DNA from: a virus
Virus record (IMG/VR): IMGVR_UViG_3300017593_000751
Coordinates: 1-64,000 of that record
Length of the DNA: 64,000 nucleotides
Strand: one strand, 5' to 3'
Shown piece after piece: positions 52,472 to 60,677 of the stretch. The translations under genes were made by a program, and so were the position numbers. The notes beneath the pieces were generated by a model that saw only the letters and a program-made list of their open reading frames with translations, did not search any database and was not told the origin of the DNA. Each line of letters begins with the position of its first letter. Positions within the stretch are counted from its first letter, which is position 1.

Positions 52472-53370
52472 CTGGCCTGAAGATAGAACATCGGGACTCC
52501 CGACGAGCTATAAACATCTGCTGTCCTTTCTGTCGCGGACGAACCCGGGGATTGCCCGATGACCGCTTCCGCTTGGGCATTTTTCCGGAATCCCTCCGCT
52601 ATTATTGCTTCCGCTGTCATCGCGTGGGTGGGTTGTTTGAAGTCTTGGAAGCCATAGCCGGTGTAACTGAAGCGGAGTTTCGGCGGCTGGTTGGAGGCCG
52701 GGCAAGAGAAGAGGGCGGAAGCTTGGCAGCCCGCATCCGCGCCAAGCTGTTCGGCGAAGAGGCGGAGGACCAAGAGGCCCCGCCGGTGTCCATGCCGGAA
52801 GGGCTGTCTGTATCTGAGGCCGCAAAGCAATACCCGGAGGTTCGCCGTTTCTTGCGGATTCGCCGGCTGTCAATAGACACATGCGAAGCCTACGGAGCTA
52901 TTTATACGGGCCGACTCGGCCCGAACGCTTATAGACTGGCCTGGCCGGTCCGCCGGGATGACGGCACCTTGGCCGCTTGGCAGGGCCGTGACGTAACGGG
53001 CAAGCTGAAGGCCAAGTATCATACCGAAGGACAAGTTAGCTCTATTTTGTATTGGGCCAAGGAATATGACCCCGCCGAGCCTTTATACATCGTGGAGGGC
53101 GTGTTTGATTGTTGGCGGATGGGGTGGAATGCGGCGGCCAGTTTTACCAATCGTCTTAGCACGGCCCAGACAAGGCGGCTGTTGTCTCTCCAGCCTGCCC
53201 CAGCAGCCGTCATAATAGCTTGGGATTGGGATAGTTGGCATAAGGCCAAGGAGGCGGCCAGACAATTGGCCCCGTTGGTCCGGGCTGGCGCGGTTCGCTT
53301 GCCGGAAGGCGAGGACCCGGACAGTCTGGGGGCGGAGGCTGTGCGGAATCTGGAGGTGTGGTGGGCGTGA
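52441..53370 (+). CDS. DnaG/gp61-type primase
   Basis: The ATG at 52441 follows GGTGGAGG; 309 residues. A zinc finger is formed by NICCPFCRGRTRG and YYCFRCHRVGG. A Toprim domain has LYIVEGVFDCWRM and AVIIAWDWDSWHKA. The zinc-finger plus Toprim layout is that of phage primases that start Okazaki fragments. The helicase gene follows. Confidence 0.85.
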   Translation: MDRRRLRSILTGLKIEHRDSRRAINICCPFCRGRTRGLPDDRFRLGIFPESLRYYCFRCHRVGGLFEVLEAIAGVTEAEFRRLVGGRAREEGGSLAARIRAKLFGEEAEDQEAPPVSMPEGLSVSEAAKQYPEVRRFLRIRRLSIDTCEAYGAIYTGRLGPNAYRLAWPVRRDDGTLAAWQGRDVTGKLKAKYHTEGQVSSILYWAKEYDPAEPLYIVEGVFDCWRMGWNAAASFTNRLSTAQTRRLLSLQPAPAAVIIAWDWDSWHKAKEAARQLAPLVRAGAVRLPEGEDPDSLGAEAVRNLEVWWA

Positions 53371-53591
53371 TTCGCCAGCCTAAAATAGGACAAAGGGTTC
53401 GCCTGTACTACGCCAAACGTTATGCTTGGCTTATGCCTTATCACGGCTGCGAAGGCAAGATAGTGGCCGTGGCTAGAGGCCCGGGACCTATCGACGCTGC
53501 CGTGAAGGTTCAAGGGAAATGCGTAATCGTTCCGCGAGGCAATTTGATACTGTTGGATAAAAGACGGGAGAGAAGGGCCAAGTTGTTTTGA
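53367..53591 (+). CDS. KOW/SH3-like small basic protein
   Basis: A GTG at 53367 overlaps the primase stop; GTGs at 53358 and 53361 are alternatives. It has 74 residues with a beta-barrel-like pattern (KIGQRVRLYYAKRYAWLMPY, CEGKIVAVARGPG, AAVKVQGKCVIVPRGNLILL) and a basic end. It lies between primase and helicase, so a replisome accessory role is possible. Confidence 0.55.
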   Translation: MIRQPKIGQRVRLYYAKRYAWLMPYHGCEGKIVAVARGPGPIDAAVKVQGKCVIVPRGNLILLDKRRERRAKLF

Positions 53592-55039
53592 AAGAACTCC
53601 GCCAACTCAACCAACATCTTCAAGACAGCTTTTTACGGCTGGCCATTACGGACACCGACTTCCTGGCCCTCGTGGCGGGCCGCGTGGACCCCGCGCTGTT
53701 CGGCTCGGAGGTCACGGAAGAGGTCTGCCGTATCTGCTATGACTTCTTCGCCCAGTTCGGCGAGGCCCCCAAGGACCACTTCCACGATGAGCTAGTCCGC
53801 CGATTGGCCCGCATGCCGGAGGAAAAGCGGGAACTGTACGTCCGCTATGCCTCCAAACTGGCGGGCATGCGGCAACCTAGCCGTAGTTATGTTTTGAGGC
53901 GTATCAGCGATTGGGTAGGCTACCGCGAGAGGGAGTATGCCCTGGAGCGGGCGGCGGAGGCACTAGAACGCGGGGACGTGGCCGAGCACGACCTGATAAT
54001 CCGCCGGGCCTTGGAAGCGGGGCTGCCGGAAGAAGATGTCGGCCTGGACTACCTGAAAGACCACTCGGGCATTTGGTTCCGGGAGCGCGAAGAGCCGATG
54101 ATGCCCACGGGCATCGGGGCTTTGGATAAGCTTATTCATGGTTACTGGAGGGGCCAGCTTGTTGTATGTTTAGCAGGTTACAAGGCCGGCAAGACCTGGT
54201 GGATGATTCATACCTGTCTAACGGCCTTGAAAAAAGGACTGAACGTGGTCCACATCAGCCATGAGGTGGACCAAGAGGAGATGGAGATAAGGCTTGACAT
54301 GGCCTTGACCGCCAGGACAACGGACGAAGATTTGGAGGGGCGAGAATACACCTTCGAGGTCTTGAACGAAGAGACTGGGCGAACCGAGCTGAAGAAACGA
54401 AAGTATCGCTGGCTATGGAAAGACCCCAACCGCATCAGTCAAGCAAGAAAGGCTTTGTCCAAACGGGGAGGTCGTTTGTTCGTGAAGAAATACCCGATGG
54501 GCCAGTGCACCCCTGCGGACGTGGAAGCCTATTTGAGCTACTTGGAGGCTTCTCAGGGTTTCGTCCCCGACCTTATCTCCATAGACTATATTGACATCAT
54601 GGACTTGTCCAAGCTGGACAAACGAGAACTGAGACACCAGCTCAATCAGGGCTATATCTGGGCGAAGGGCTTGGCCGACCAGAAACAGGCCGTGGTGATT
54701 ACGGTCAGTCAGGTTCGCAGGGAGGCCGTACAGAAGCGATGGGTCTCCATGAAGGACGTAGCGGAGGACGCCCGCAAGGCCGGCAACTGCGATATCATGC
54801 TCGCCATTGGCAAAGGACCGGAAGAAATAAAGAGAGGCCTGGCCGGCGTCATGGTCCTGGCCAATCGAAGCGGCAGACAGGATTGTGGCTGTATGGTGAG
54901 CCAGAACTACAACGTGGGGCGGTTCTGCCTGGCCAGTTGGATAGGTGAGCACGAGCGCGAGAACGACCAACAAGTATGTGATGAAGTGACGAAGAAAGCG
55001 GGCCGGAAGAAAAGGACCAAAGATGGGGCTGCCCGATGA
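53588..55039 (+). CDS. DnaB/gp41-type replicative helicase
   Basis: This 483-residue protein starts with TTG at 53588. It has an N-terminal helical domain, then MPTGIGALDKLIHGYWRGQL, P-loop AGYKAGKTWW, VVHISHEVD, the Walker B region LISIDYIDIMD, VVITVSQVRRE, and MLANRSGRQD-like motif 4. A 30-residue charged insertion lies after the first catalytic motif. It unwinds the fork with the primase. Confidence 0.9.
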   Translation: MKELRQLNQHLQDSFLRLAITDTDFLALVAGRVDPALFGSEVTEEVCRICYDFFAQFGEAPKDHFHDELVRRLARMPEEKRELYVRYASKLAGMRQPSRSYVLRRISDWVGYREREYALERAAEALERGDVAEHDLIIRRALEAGLPEEDVGLDYLKDHSGIWFREREEPMMPTGIGALDKLIHGYWRGQLVVCLAGYKAGKTWWMIHTCLTALKKGLNVVHISHEVDQEEMEIRLDMALTARTTDEDLEGREYTFEVLNEETGRTELKKRKYRWLWKDPNRISQARKALSKRGGRLFVKKYPMGQCTPADVEAYLSYLEASQGFVPDLISIDYIDIMDLSKLDKRELRHQLNQGYIWAKGLADQKQAVVITVSQVRREAVQKRWVSMKDVAEDARKAGNCDIMLAIGKGPEEIKRGLAGVMVLANRSGRQDCGCMVSQNYNVGRFCLASWIGEHERENDQQVCDEVTKKAGRKKRTKDGAAR

Positions 55040-56498
55040 ACAACTAGCCCGAGAATTGTTGGCCGACGAGGGGTTCCGCGCTCCGCCCATGTCTCATCAG
55101 GCGGTGGGCGTGGTTTGGGCGGCCTCGCTGGAACGGCCCAGGGCCGCCTTGTGGTTCGACATAGGCACCGGCAAAACGCTTACCGCCCTCTTTGCCAACC
55201 AGTTTTGGGGCTTCCATCGGCTGTTGATAGTATGCCCGAACTGTGTGGTGGAAACTTGGGCCGAAGAAATCCGCGACAAGACGCCGTGGAAGGCCGTCAC
55301 TCTAACCGGACCCGGCGAAGAACGCCGGCGCTTGTTGTTCAGCGGCAAATCCGGCTTGTACGTCGTGAACTACGAAGGGCTGAAGGTGCTTTTCACCAAG
55401 CGAAGAAAGAACAAATGGACCATCAACCCGAAGGAGCTGAAAGCGACAGTAGCGGAGGCTCGTTTGGACTCTGTGGTCTTTGATGAAAGCCAGTGCCTTT
55501 CCAGCCCGCGAACACTTCAAACAAGGATAGCCGCCGAGCTGGCCCGTCAGGCCGATAAAGTCCTCTTGTTGACAGGCACGCCGACCAGTCGGGGCGAGGA
55601 CGATATATGGAGTCAGTTCCGCGTGATGGACGCCTCCTGGACGGCCAAGCATCTGGGCCGAACGCTGGACGGGTTCCGCAACCGCTGGATGGAGCCGGCT
55701 CAATGGGCTTGGATAACGACAAGACGGGGGCAGCGGCGAAAGATACCCACGCGTTGGCAGGTCAAGCCGAATTTGCGAGACCAACTCTACGACATCCTCG
55801 GCCAACGGGCTTTGCGATACAGCCGCGAAGAATGCTTCGACCTGCCGGAACGTTCCTACACCACGCGATACTGCTATCTGACGGCTGAACAAGACGAAGC
55901 CATTGAAGAGCTGATAAACCGCTACGATGAAGATGAAGCCATGCTCCTGGCCACCAAGCTGGCCCAGGTGCCCGGAGGCACGCTGATAGAAGACCATGAA
56001 GCCCGACACTTCGTCCCCAACCCCAAGCTCGATTTGCTTATGGAAGTGCTGCGGGAGATAGGCGACCGAAAGGCCGTTGTGTATCATAGCTACGTCGAAG
56101 AGGGACGGCTTATTGAGGCACGTCTTCAACAGGAAGGCATTGGCTTCGCTTCTTTGCGGGGCGAGGTGCCGCCAGCGGAACGCGAGGCCGGACTACGCCG
56201 CCTGCGGGAAGACCCGCAATGCCGCGTGCTGGTGGCCCATCCGAAGAGCGGCGGGGTGGGCATCAACCTGCAACATATAAACGTGTCCATATTTTATTCC
56301 AACGGCACCAGCGGGGCCGCCGTCCGCGCCCAGGCAGAAGGGCGAACCTGGCGGGCTGGGCAGAAGAGCAAATGCCTGTACATCGACCTCGTGGCTGTGG
56401 GCAGTTTGGACGAGCTGCGGCTGGAAAGGCTCCGCGACCAAACCGAGGTGATGCAAAAGGCTTTGGAATACGTGCGGGAGCGGCGTAAGTCTTTGTGA
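55023..56498 (+). CDS. SNF2/DEAD-like helicase
   Basis: This 491-residue protein has Q-like motif MSHQAVGVVWA, Walker A DIGTGKTLT, motif Ib-like LIVCPNCVVETWAEEI, Walker B VVFDESQ, TGTPTSRG, and second-lobe motifs KAVVYHSYVEEGRL, HPKSGGVGINLQ and RAQAEGRTWRAGQ. This is a SF2 SNF2-type ATPase typical of phages, perhaps used in origin remodelling or recombination. It overlaps the helicase gene by 17 bases. Confidence 0.9.
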   Translation: MGLPDEQLARELLADEGFRAPPMSHQAVGVVWAASLERPRAALWFDIGTGKTLTALFANQFWGFHRLLIVCPNCVVETWAEEIRDKTPWKAVTLTGPGEERRRLLFSGKSGLYVVNYEGLKVLFTKRRKNKWTINPKELKATVAEARLDSVVFDESQCLSSPRTLQTRIAAELARQADKVLLLTGTPTSRGEDDIWSQFRVMDASWTAKHLGRTLDGFRNRWMEPAQWAWITTRRGQRRKIPTRWQVKPNLRDQLYDILGQRALRYSREECFDLPERSYTTRYCYLTAEQDEAIEELINRYDEDEAMLLATKLAQVPGGTLIEDHEARHFVPNPKLDLLMEVLREIGDRKAVVYHSYVEEGRLIEARLQQEGIGFASLRGEVPPAEREAGLRRLREDPQCRVLVAHPKSGGVGINLQHINVSIFYSNGTSGAAVRAQAEGRTWRAGQKSKCLYIDLVAVGSLDELRLERLRDQTEVMQKALEYVRERRKSL

Positions 56499-56600
56499 GA
56501 CAAAGAATAATAATTTTTCATTTTTTCTTGTTTTCGGCCTTGACTAAAGCCGACAGAGGCATATAATGTAAGTGTGATGAAGATGAGAAAGGAGAACGAG
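56484..56600 (+). promoter_or_regulatory. Promoter with duplicated leader (second copy)
   Basis: TTGACT (56540-56545), 16 bases, TATAAT (56562-56567). From CGTAAGTCTTTG to the ribosome binding site it matches 22575-22692 closely. The 5' TCTTTG-tgaga-CAAAGA hairpin before AATAATAATTTTT may terminate upstream transcription. Confidence 0.85.
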
Positions 56601-56945
56601 ATGACGGCAGGCAAGAAGGTCAGCAAGAAGAAATGGGCCAAGTGGTGCGTGGAACTCATTCGTGAAGGTCGGATGACCATTGACCGCGTGCCCTCCGCCG
56701 TTCAGGATTTGGTAAGACGCCAGCTCGCCGCGGACAGTCGGCAGGCTGGCGTTGTTCTTGAAGGGACGGTCAGACGGGAGACCGCCAAGGCCGTCCTGCT
56801 CAAAGTCGTCTCCGGGCAGCTGGAAGGCCAAGAGGTCTGGCTGCCCCTCAGCCAGATTCGTTGCCTGGCCGAAACGGACCTGCCTTCTGGCGTGGTCCGC
56901 AAGTACGAAGTGCCCGTGTGGCTGGCCGAGAAGAAAGGAGCTTGA
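56601..56945 (+). CDS. Small protein with WLPxSQI/VPVWLAEKKG end
   Basis: The ATG at 56601 follows AAAGGAGAACGAG; 114 residues. The N-terminus is basic and helical. The C-terminus reads GTVRRETAKAVLLKVVSGQL, EVWLPLSQIR and YEVPVWLAEKKGA, a pattern common in small proteins of phages and mobile elements. The function is unknown. Confidence 0.65.
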   Translation: MTAGKKVSKKKWAKWCVELIREGRMTIDRVPSAVQDLVRRQLAADSRQAGVVLEGTVRRETAKAVLLKVVSGQLEGQEVWLPLSQIRCLAETDLPSGVVRKYEVPVWLAEKKGA

Positions 56946-56946
56946 G

Positions 56947-57420
56947 ATGACAGTACGAACCTGCGAACGTTGTAGAGGGACGGGGGTGAGCTGTTTCGGG
57001 GACACCTGCCGCCTCTGCGGCGGGACCGGAAAGATGGAGCCGCCGGACGTGAAGGCTATCATTGAAGCCATTACCACGACCCGTGGGGCCTCCGAAGGCA
57101 AACGACGGTTCCGGGCCTCCAAGCCCAAGGAGGGCGGGCCGCGGGCCTATTACGTCTGGCGGCTCGCCCGCTTTCACGGCGGGGCCGACGTGTCCATGCC
57201 CATCTGGGCGGAGACGTTGATAGAGGGCGACCCGTTCGAGCCTGAGCTGGATGCTTTGGCCAGCGAGGTCGCCAAGATTGTTTTCGGCACTGACAAGGCC
57301 GCAGCCTATCGATGGGCGAACGCTTTAGGGCACGACCTGCCGGTGCCGAACGGCCTGCCCGCATCGGCCTATTCCGGAGGGCCGGTTCACGACGGTTTAG
57401 CTGACGTTTTGGAAGGCTGA
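56947..57420 (+). CDS. DnaJ-like zinc-finger protein
   Basis: The ATG at 56947 follows AAAGGAGCTTGAG; 157 residues. CERCRGTGVSCFGDTCRLCG and GTGK give two CxxCxGxG-type repeats. The rest is alpha/beta with GGPRAYYVWRLARFHGG and an Ala-rich helix. The function is unknown. Confidence 0.6.
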   Translation: MTVRTCERCRGTGVSCFGDTCRLCGGTGKMEPPDVKAIIEAITTTRGASEGKRRFRASKPKEGGPRAYYVWRLARFHGGADVSMPIWAETLIEGDPFEPELDALASEVAKIVFGTDKAAAYRWANALGHDLPVPNGLPASAYSGGPVHDGLADVLEG

Positions 57421-57422
57421 CC

Positions 57423-57497
57423 ATGCCCCCGACCGCCCCACGGGGCGGGAGGGGATGTGGCCAGCGTAGGACTGGTCAAAAGAAGAAAGGAGAATAA
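57423..57497 (+). CDS. 24-residue basic peptide
   Basis: The ATG follows GGAAGG and overlaps the previous stop region; the TAA lies one base before the next ATG. It reads MPPTAPRGGRGCGQRRTGQK then KKGE. Its first bases also form a CCGCCCC/GGGGCGG hairpin. Expression is uncertain. Confidence 0.35.
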   Translation: MPPTAPRGGRGCGQRRTGQKKKGE

Positions 57498-57498
57498 G

Positions 57499-58065
57499 AT
57501 GAAGTACGAGTTCAAGGTCGGGCAGAAGGTCGTTCTGGAGCGCTGCGGCCAGCCCCGCCAAGTGGTTTCCATCCGCAAGGTGTGGAAGAACGGTGTGGTG
57601 GAGTTGGAGACGGGGGACGGCCACCGTGGCGCATTGTACAACCCGAACGGCAGCCCGCGCGGTCGGTGGGTTTTCGGGGACTATCGCATCCGACCCCTGC
57701 GTGACGACGAGACTGCCGAAGGCGTGGAGGCAGCCATTCGTGACAGGGAACAACTGGAGGTCATAAGGATAAAGCAACGAGAGAAGCACCACCAACAGGC
57801 GATAAACACTTGGTGGGAAGAAAAGGGCCTTGCAATCTGTAACCAAGCCTCCAACTTCAACGGCACGGAGACGGTGCGGTGGAAATCCGACGGTAGGACA
57901 TACGTCGGGCTCATCTATATCCGCCACCGCCGGGACTTCCGTTCTCCCTTCTTCGTTGGAATCCGGGGCTTCATGTGGAACGACAAGGGCGAATGTTTGG
58001 GCGGGTTCACCCGTGAAGGCTTTGGCGCGGACCTCAGGGAGGCTTTGTACGAGGCATGCCGTTGA
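57499..58065 (+). CDS. Hypothetical protein with strand/helix C-terminal module
   Basis: The ATG at 57499 follows AAAGGAGAATAAG; 188 residues. The N-terminus is SH3-like (FKVGQKVVLERCGQPRQVVS). A charged coil follows. The C-terminus reads TYVGLIYIRHRRDFRSPFFV then FGADLREALYEACR, like the recurring hairpin/helix module. The function is unknown. Confidence 0.6.
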   Translation: MKYEFKVGQKVVLERCGQPRQVVSIRKVWKNGVVELETGDGHRGALYNPNGSPRGRWVFGDYRIRPLRDDETAEGVEAAIRDREQLEVIRIKQREKHHQQAINTWWEEKGLAICNQASNFNGTETVRWKSDGRTYVGLIYIRHRRDFRSPFFVGIRGFMWNDKGECLGGFTREGFGADLREALYEACR

Positions 58066-58081
58066 GAAAGGAGCTGGACCA

Positions 58082-58360
58082 ATGGCCCGCAAGAGGATGA
58101 CGATTGAAGAGAAGGTGGCCCGGGCCGAGGCCCGCCGCATCAGCCGAATGGCCCGGTCCGCCATCCGGATTCTTGAACGCCGCGACGAGCGGCGGGGGTG
58201 CCCGTTCGAAGCGAGGATTCTCGCCAGTGAGATATACCGCCGGAACTTCTTCGCGTTTCGCGGCGCGGTCCAAGACCTGCTGTCTGCTGGCGAGGACCCG
58301 ACGACCATCCCGGCCAAGGTGGCCCGGATGTACGAAGAAGGCTTGTTGAAAAATAACTAA
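58082..58360 (+). CDS. Small basic helical protein
   Basis: The ATG at 58082 follows AAAGGAGCTGGACC; 92 residues, strongly basic (TIEEKVARAEARRISRMARS). The C-terminus is helical. It may bind nucleic acid; the function is unknown. Confidence 0.55.
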   Translation: MARKRMTIEEKVARAEARRISRMARSAIRILERRDERRGCPFEARILASEIYRRNFFAFRGAVQDLLSAGEDPTTIPAKVARMYEEGLLKNN

Positions 58361-58366
58361 AGCCCC

Positions 58367-58394
58367 TTGACAAAATGGCCGATGGGCATATAAT
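58367..58394 (+). promoter_or_regulatory. sigma70-type promoter
   Basis: TTGACA (58367-58372), 16 bases, TATAAT (58389-58394). The spacer shares CCGATGGGCA with the CCGAYAGAGGCA spacers of the two duplicated promoters, so it belongs to the same family. Confidence 0.85.
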
Positions 58395-58422
58395 GAGGGT
58401 GAACAAGAAAGGAGCAAGCCCG

Positions 58423-59028
58423 ATGAAGGAATGGCCAATCCTCTTTGAACGGCTGGGGGAGAACTCGGACACCCCACCTGACCCCGTGGATGTTTGGCGG
58501 GGCCAGGTGGACCTTGACGAGGAGGGGACGTATTGTCTAAGCTTTGATGACAATCGCCCCGTCCGCGTCAAGAAGTACGAGGTCCGCTTGGTTTCACTGC
58601 CCGACTGGCTGGACCCGAAGGAGTGGATTCGAGATGCAGTCACGTGGAAGTGGGTTTGGGGGTCCGGGGCCTCGCCGGAGTGGCCCGAGTCTTGGCAGAG
58701 GGGACTTGCCGGGATGGGCGAAGCGCCCAGGTATGCCTGTATTCAACTTCTCAAGACCTACAAGACCGGCCGCTTCCGCTCCGACTTCCGCCGCGCGTTG
58801 GCGGAGCATCTAGTTGAATGGCTAGAAACTCCAGTGGCCGAAAGGAAGTACGACTCGCCCTTCAGTCAGCGACAGTGGGTGTGTCTATGCAACGGCCACA
58901 TCCGAAGGCGGGCAAACCAGATTTCTTCCCAGTTATACTGGGACCGACGCCCTGTTGGCAAGCTGCCGAGCAAAGAAGAAGCTTACGCTCTCGTGGGAAC
59001 CGTGGGAACCACGTTGGAGAAGTGCTAA
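58423..59028 (+). CDS. Hypothetical protein
   Basis: The ATG at 58423 follows AAAGGAGCAAGCCC; 201 residues. It is rich in tryptophan (WVWGSGASPEWPESWQRGL) with a helical basic part (RSDFRRALAEHLVEWLE). No domain was recognised. Confidence 0.55.
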   Translation: MKEWPILFERLGENSDTPPDPVDVWRGQVDLDEEGTYCLSFDDNRPVRVKKYEVRLVSLPDWLDPKEWIRDAVTWKWVWGSGASPEWPESWQRGLAGMGEAPRYACIQLLKTYKTGRFRSDFRRALAEHLVEWLETPVAERKYDSPFSQRQWVCLCNGHIRRRANQISSQLYWDRRPVGKLPSKEEAYALVGTVGTTLEKC

Positions 59029-59039
59029 TGACTAACACA

Positions 59040-59103
59040 GAGACGCCCGGGCGCGACTTTCGTTCCTGTCAGACGTTCTCCTTTCCAAGCGCCCGGGCGT
59101 CTC
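59040..59103 (+). terminator. 15-bp perfect inverted repeat
   Basis: GAGACGCCCGGGCGC (59040-59054) and GCGCCCGGGCGTCTC (59089-59103) flank 34 bases. It lies between the gene ending at 59028 and the sigma-like gene at 59126. There is no T-run, so it may instead protect or process mRNA. Confidence 0.45.
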
Positions 59104-59125
59104 GCAGATAAGAAAGGACAACACA

Positions 59126-59725
59126 ATGACTACACAAGTCGCCCCCTCCGCCGTAGAGGCCCCGTCAATCCCGCCGTTCAGCCAGTTTGAACCGCTGGTC
59201 TGGCGGATGTCCAAGTTCTGCTGGGACAGGCTGCCAGTCCCCCGGCCCATGTCTCTGAACGACCTTTTCCAAGAGGGCTGGCTGGCCTACCAAAGGGCCG
59301 TCAATTGGTACGACCCCGGCCAAGGCACCAAGTTCATCACCTACTTTTGGTGGGCCTTACGCAAGCACTACGCCTGCATCCTCAACAAGGCGATGAAACA
59401 TCATGCCCATCCAAGCTCTGTTTGCTTCGTTGACGATTCCGGCAAAGAAATGGGACTGGAGCAAATCGCCGACCCCAACCCGCCTCAGCCGCGGTTCCCT
59501 CTGGCCGAAATGTTCCTGCACCGTCTAAGCCGAGAGGCTTTGCTGGTAGTCCGGGCCTTTCTTCAAGGCGGAGAGTTCGACGATTGGGAGGCTCGGCATT
59601 ACACACGCCTTTCCTCTGGACCTTTGCGGTTACGGCGAGTGATGAAGTTCCTCAAGGTCACCGACCCGAAAGCTGTCATGAACGAAATTGCCGCCGGCCT
59701 GCTGGGGCCGGAGGCTGTTTGTTAG
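59126..59725 (+). CDS. Sigma-factor-like protein (region 2)
   Basis: This 199-residue protein has residues 42-82 (SLNDLFQEGWLAYQRAVNWY, DPGQGTKFITYFWWALRKHY) that closely match sigma70 region 2 (DLxQEGxxGLxxAxxxYDxxxGxxFxTYAxxWIR). No convincing region 4 helix-turn-helix is seen. A region-2-only sigma is known for T4 gp55, which reads late promoters lacking a -35. AAAGGACAACAC precedes the ATG. Confidence 0.75.
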   Translation: MTTQVAPSAVEAPSIPPFSQFEPLVWRMSKFCWDRLPVPRPMSLNDLFQEGWLAYQRAVNWYDPGQGTKFITYFWWALRKHYACILNKAMKHHAHPSSVCFVDDSGKEMGLEQIADPNPPQPRFPLAEMFLHRLSREALLVVRAFLQGGEFDDWEARHYTRLSSGPLRLRRVMKFLKVTDPKAVMNEIAAGLLGPEAVC

Positions 59726-59743
59726 AGAAGGGGGGAAAGAAAA

Positions 59744-60082
59744 ATGAACACGGCGCGGACGTTCTTGGTTCCAAAGTTCATTGCTACCAGTACCGTAGAA
59801 TTGCGACGGGCCGTTTGGCGTGCGGTTTTTGACGCCTATCGGACGGGATGGGATTACGTCCGGTGGGAGCATGAATACGTTTCCGAATCCCGCGGTTGTC
59901 CGGCGGAGGGGCCGAAATTGCGGGATGGGGAAGAAGAGTTCATGTCCTGGAATAGCTCACCAATGGCCGTGAGCTACGCCGACATGAACTATCTTATCCG
60001 CGGCCACGGCCAACCTCCGCAGGACATAGCCCCCGACCTCTGTCCTTGCACAGAGGATGAGTTAAAGGAGCTAATTCAATGA
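59744..60082 (+). CDS. Hypothetical protein
   Basis: This 112-residue protein follows AAGGGGGGAAAG. It has a helix (TSTVELRRAVWRAVFDAYRT), a strand (WDYVRWEHEYVSES) and an acidic Cys-containing end (LCPCTEDELKELIQ). The function is unknown. Confidence 0.55.
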   Translation: MNTARTFLVPKFIATSTVELRRAVWRAVFDAYRTGWDYVRWEHEYVSESRGCPAEGPKLRDGEEEFMSWNSSPMAVSYADMNYLIRGHGQPPQDIAPDLCPCTEDELKELIQ

Positions 60083-60285
60083 ACTGTCTGATGCGAGCCT
60101 GGACGCCCGTCTGTTGGGTGGCCAGTGAACCGGCCCAACTTGCGGGCCTGTTGGTCCGACACCGGCGGAGTCGGCGATATGCTCTGGCCGACGAGGCCGG
60201 ACTGCGGACCGTGCCGCAAAGGTGGGCCGAGAAGATACACGCCGCTTTGGCCTGGGACCGGAAAACCTGTTGTGGCGGCATCTAA
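60079..60285 (+). CDS. Hypothetical protein, last gene of the rightward block
   Basis: This 68-residue protein overlaps the previous stop (ATGA) and has AAAGGAGC upstream. It has AQLAGLLVRHRRSRRYALAD and a Cys pair near the end (RKTCCGGI). It ends shortly before the 86-bp inverted repeat. The function is unknown. Confidence 0.5.
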   Translation: MNCLMRAWTPVCWVASEPAQLAGLLVRHRRSRRYALADEAGLRTVPQRWAEKIHAALAWDRKTCCGGI

Positions 60286-60314
60286 ACGGACTAACCGGCC
60301 CATTTCGCCGCCTG

Positions 60315-60400
60315 GCTGGCCGCAGGAGGCGTTTTCTCGGCCTAGGTGGTAGGTGGATACCATTTGGGCCGAAAAATGCCTTACAGGGCGAATATGGCGG
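60315..60400 (+). repeat. 86-bp inverted repeat, right copy
   Basis: It matches 20899-20984 in opposite orientation with about seven differences. It lies in the convergent gap 60286-60410 between the rightward block and the leftward tail genes. One reading frame (NALQGEYGG...) is open in both copies, but no gene is convincing. Confidence 0.85.
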
Positions 60401-60410
60401 TTCCGGCCAG

Positions 60411-60677
60411 CTAGAACAATCCTTCGGGGCAGCGGAAATCCGGGTCCTTCAAAGCCTCGTACAAGTCCACGCGGGCATTCGCCTGCAAGTCCACGCAGAA
60501 GGCCCGCAGGCCCGGCGGTTTGACCAATCGGGCGCAGGCCCGTCCGCAAGGGCTGGCCCGCATGCAGATAGAATAGCGGTGAAAAAAGGCAGCTTCCGCC
60601 TTCCCCTTGACAAATAAAGTGGCTATGGCCTCTCGATTGGAGGACGCGGAACGTCTAGAACGTTTCGGGCAGGTCAT
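60411..60677 (-). CDS. Small cysteine-containing protein
   Basis: This 88-residue protein's ATG overlaps the end of the upstream tail gene. It has YSICMRASPCGRACARLV and ends DPDFRCPEGLF, a pattern seen in small phage structural-region proteins with several Cys. GGTAGG precedes the ATG. It is the last gene of the leftward tail block here. Confidence 0.5.
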   Translation of the reverse strand: MTCPKRSRRSASSNREAIATLFVKGKAEAAFFHRYSICMRASPCGRACARLVKPPGLRAFCVDLQANARVDLYEALKDPDFRCPEGLF

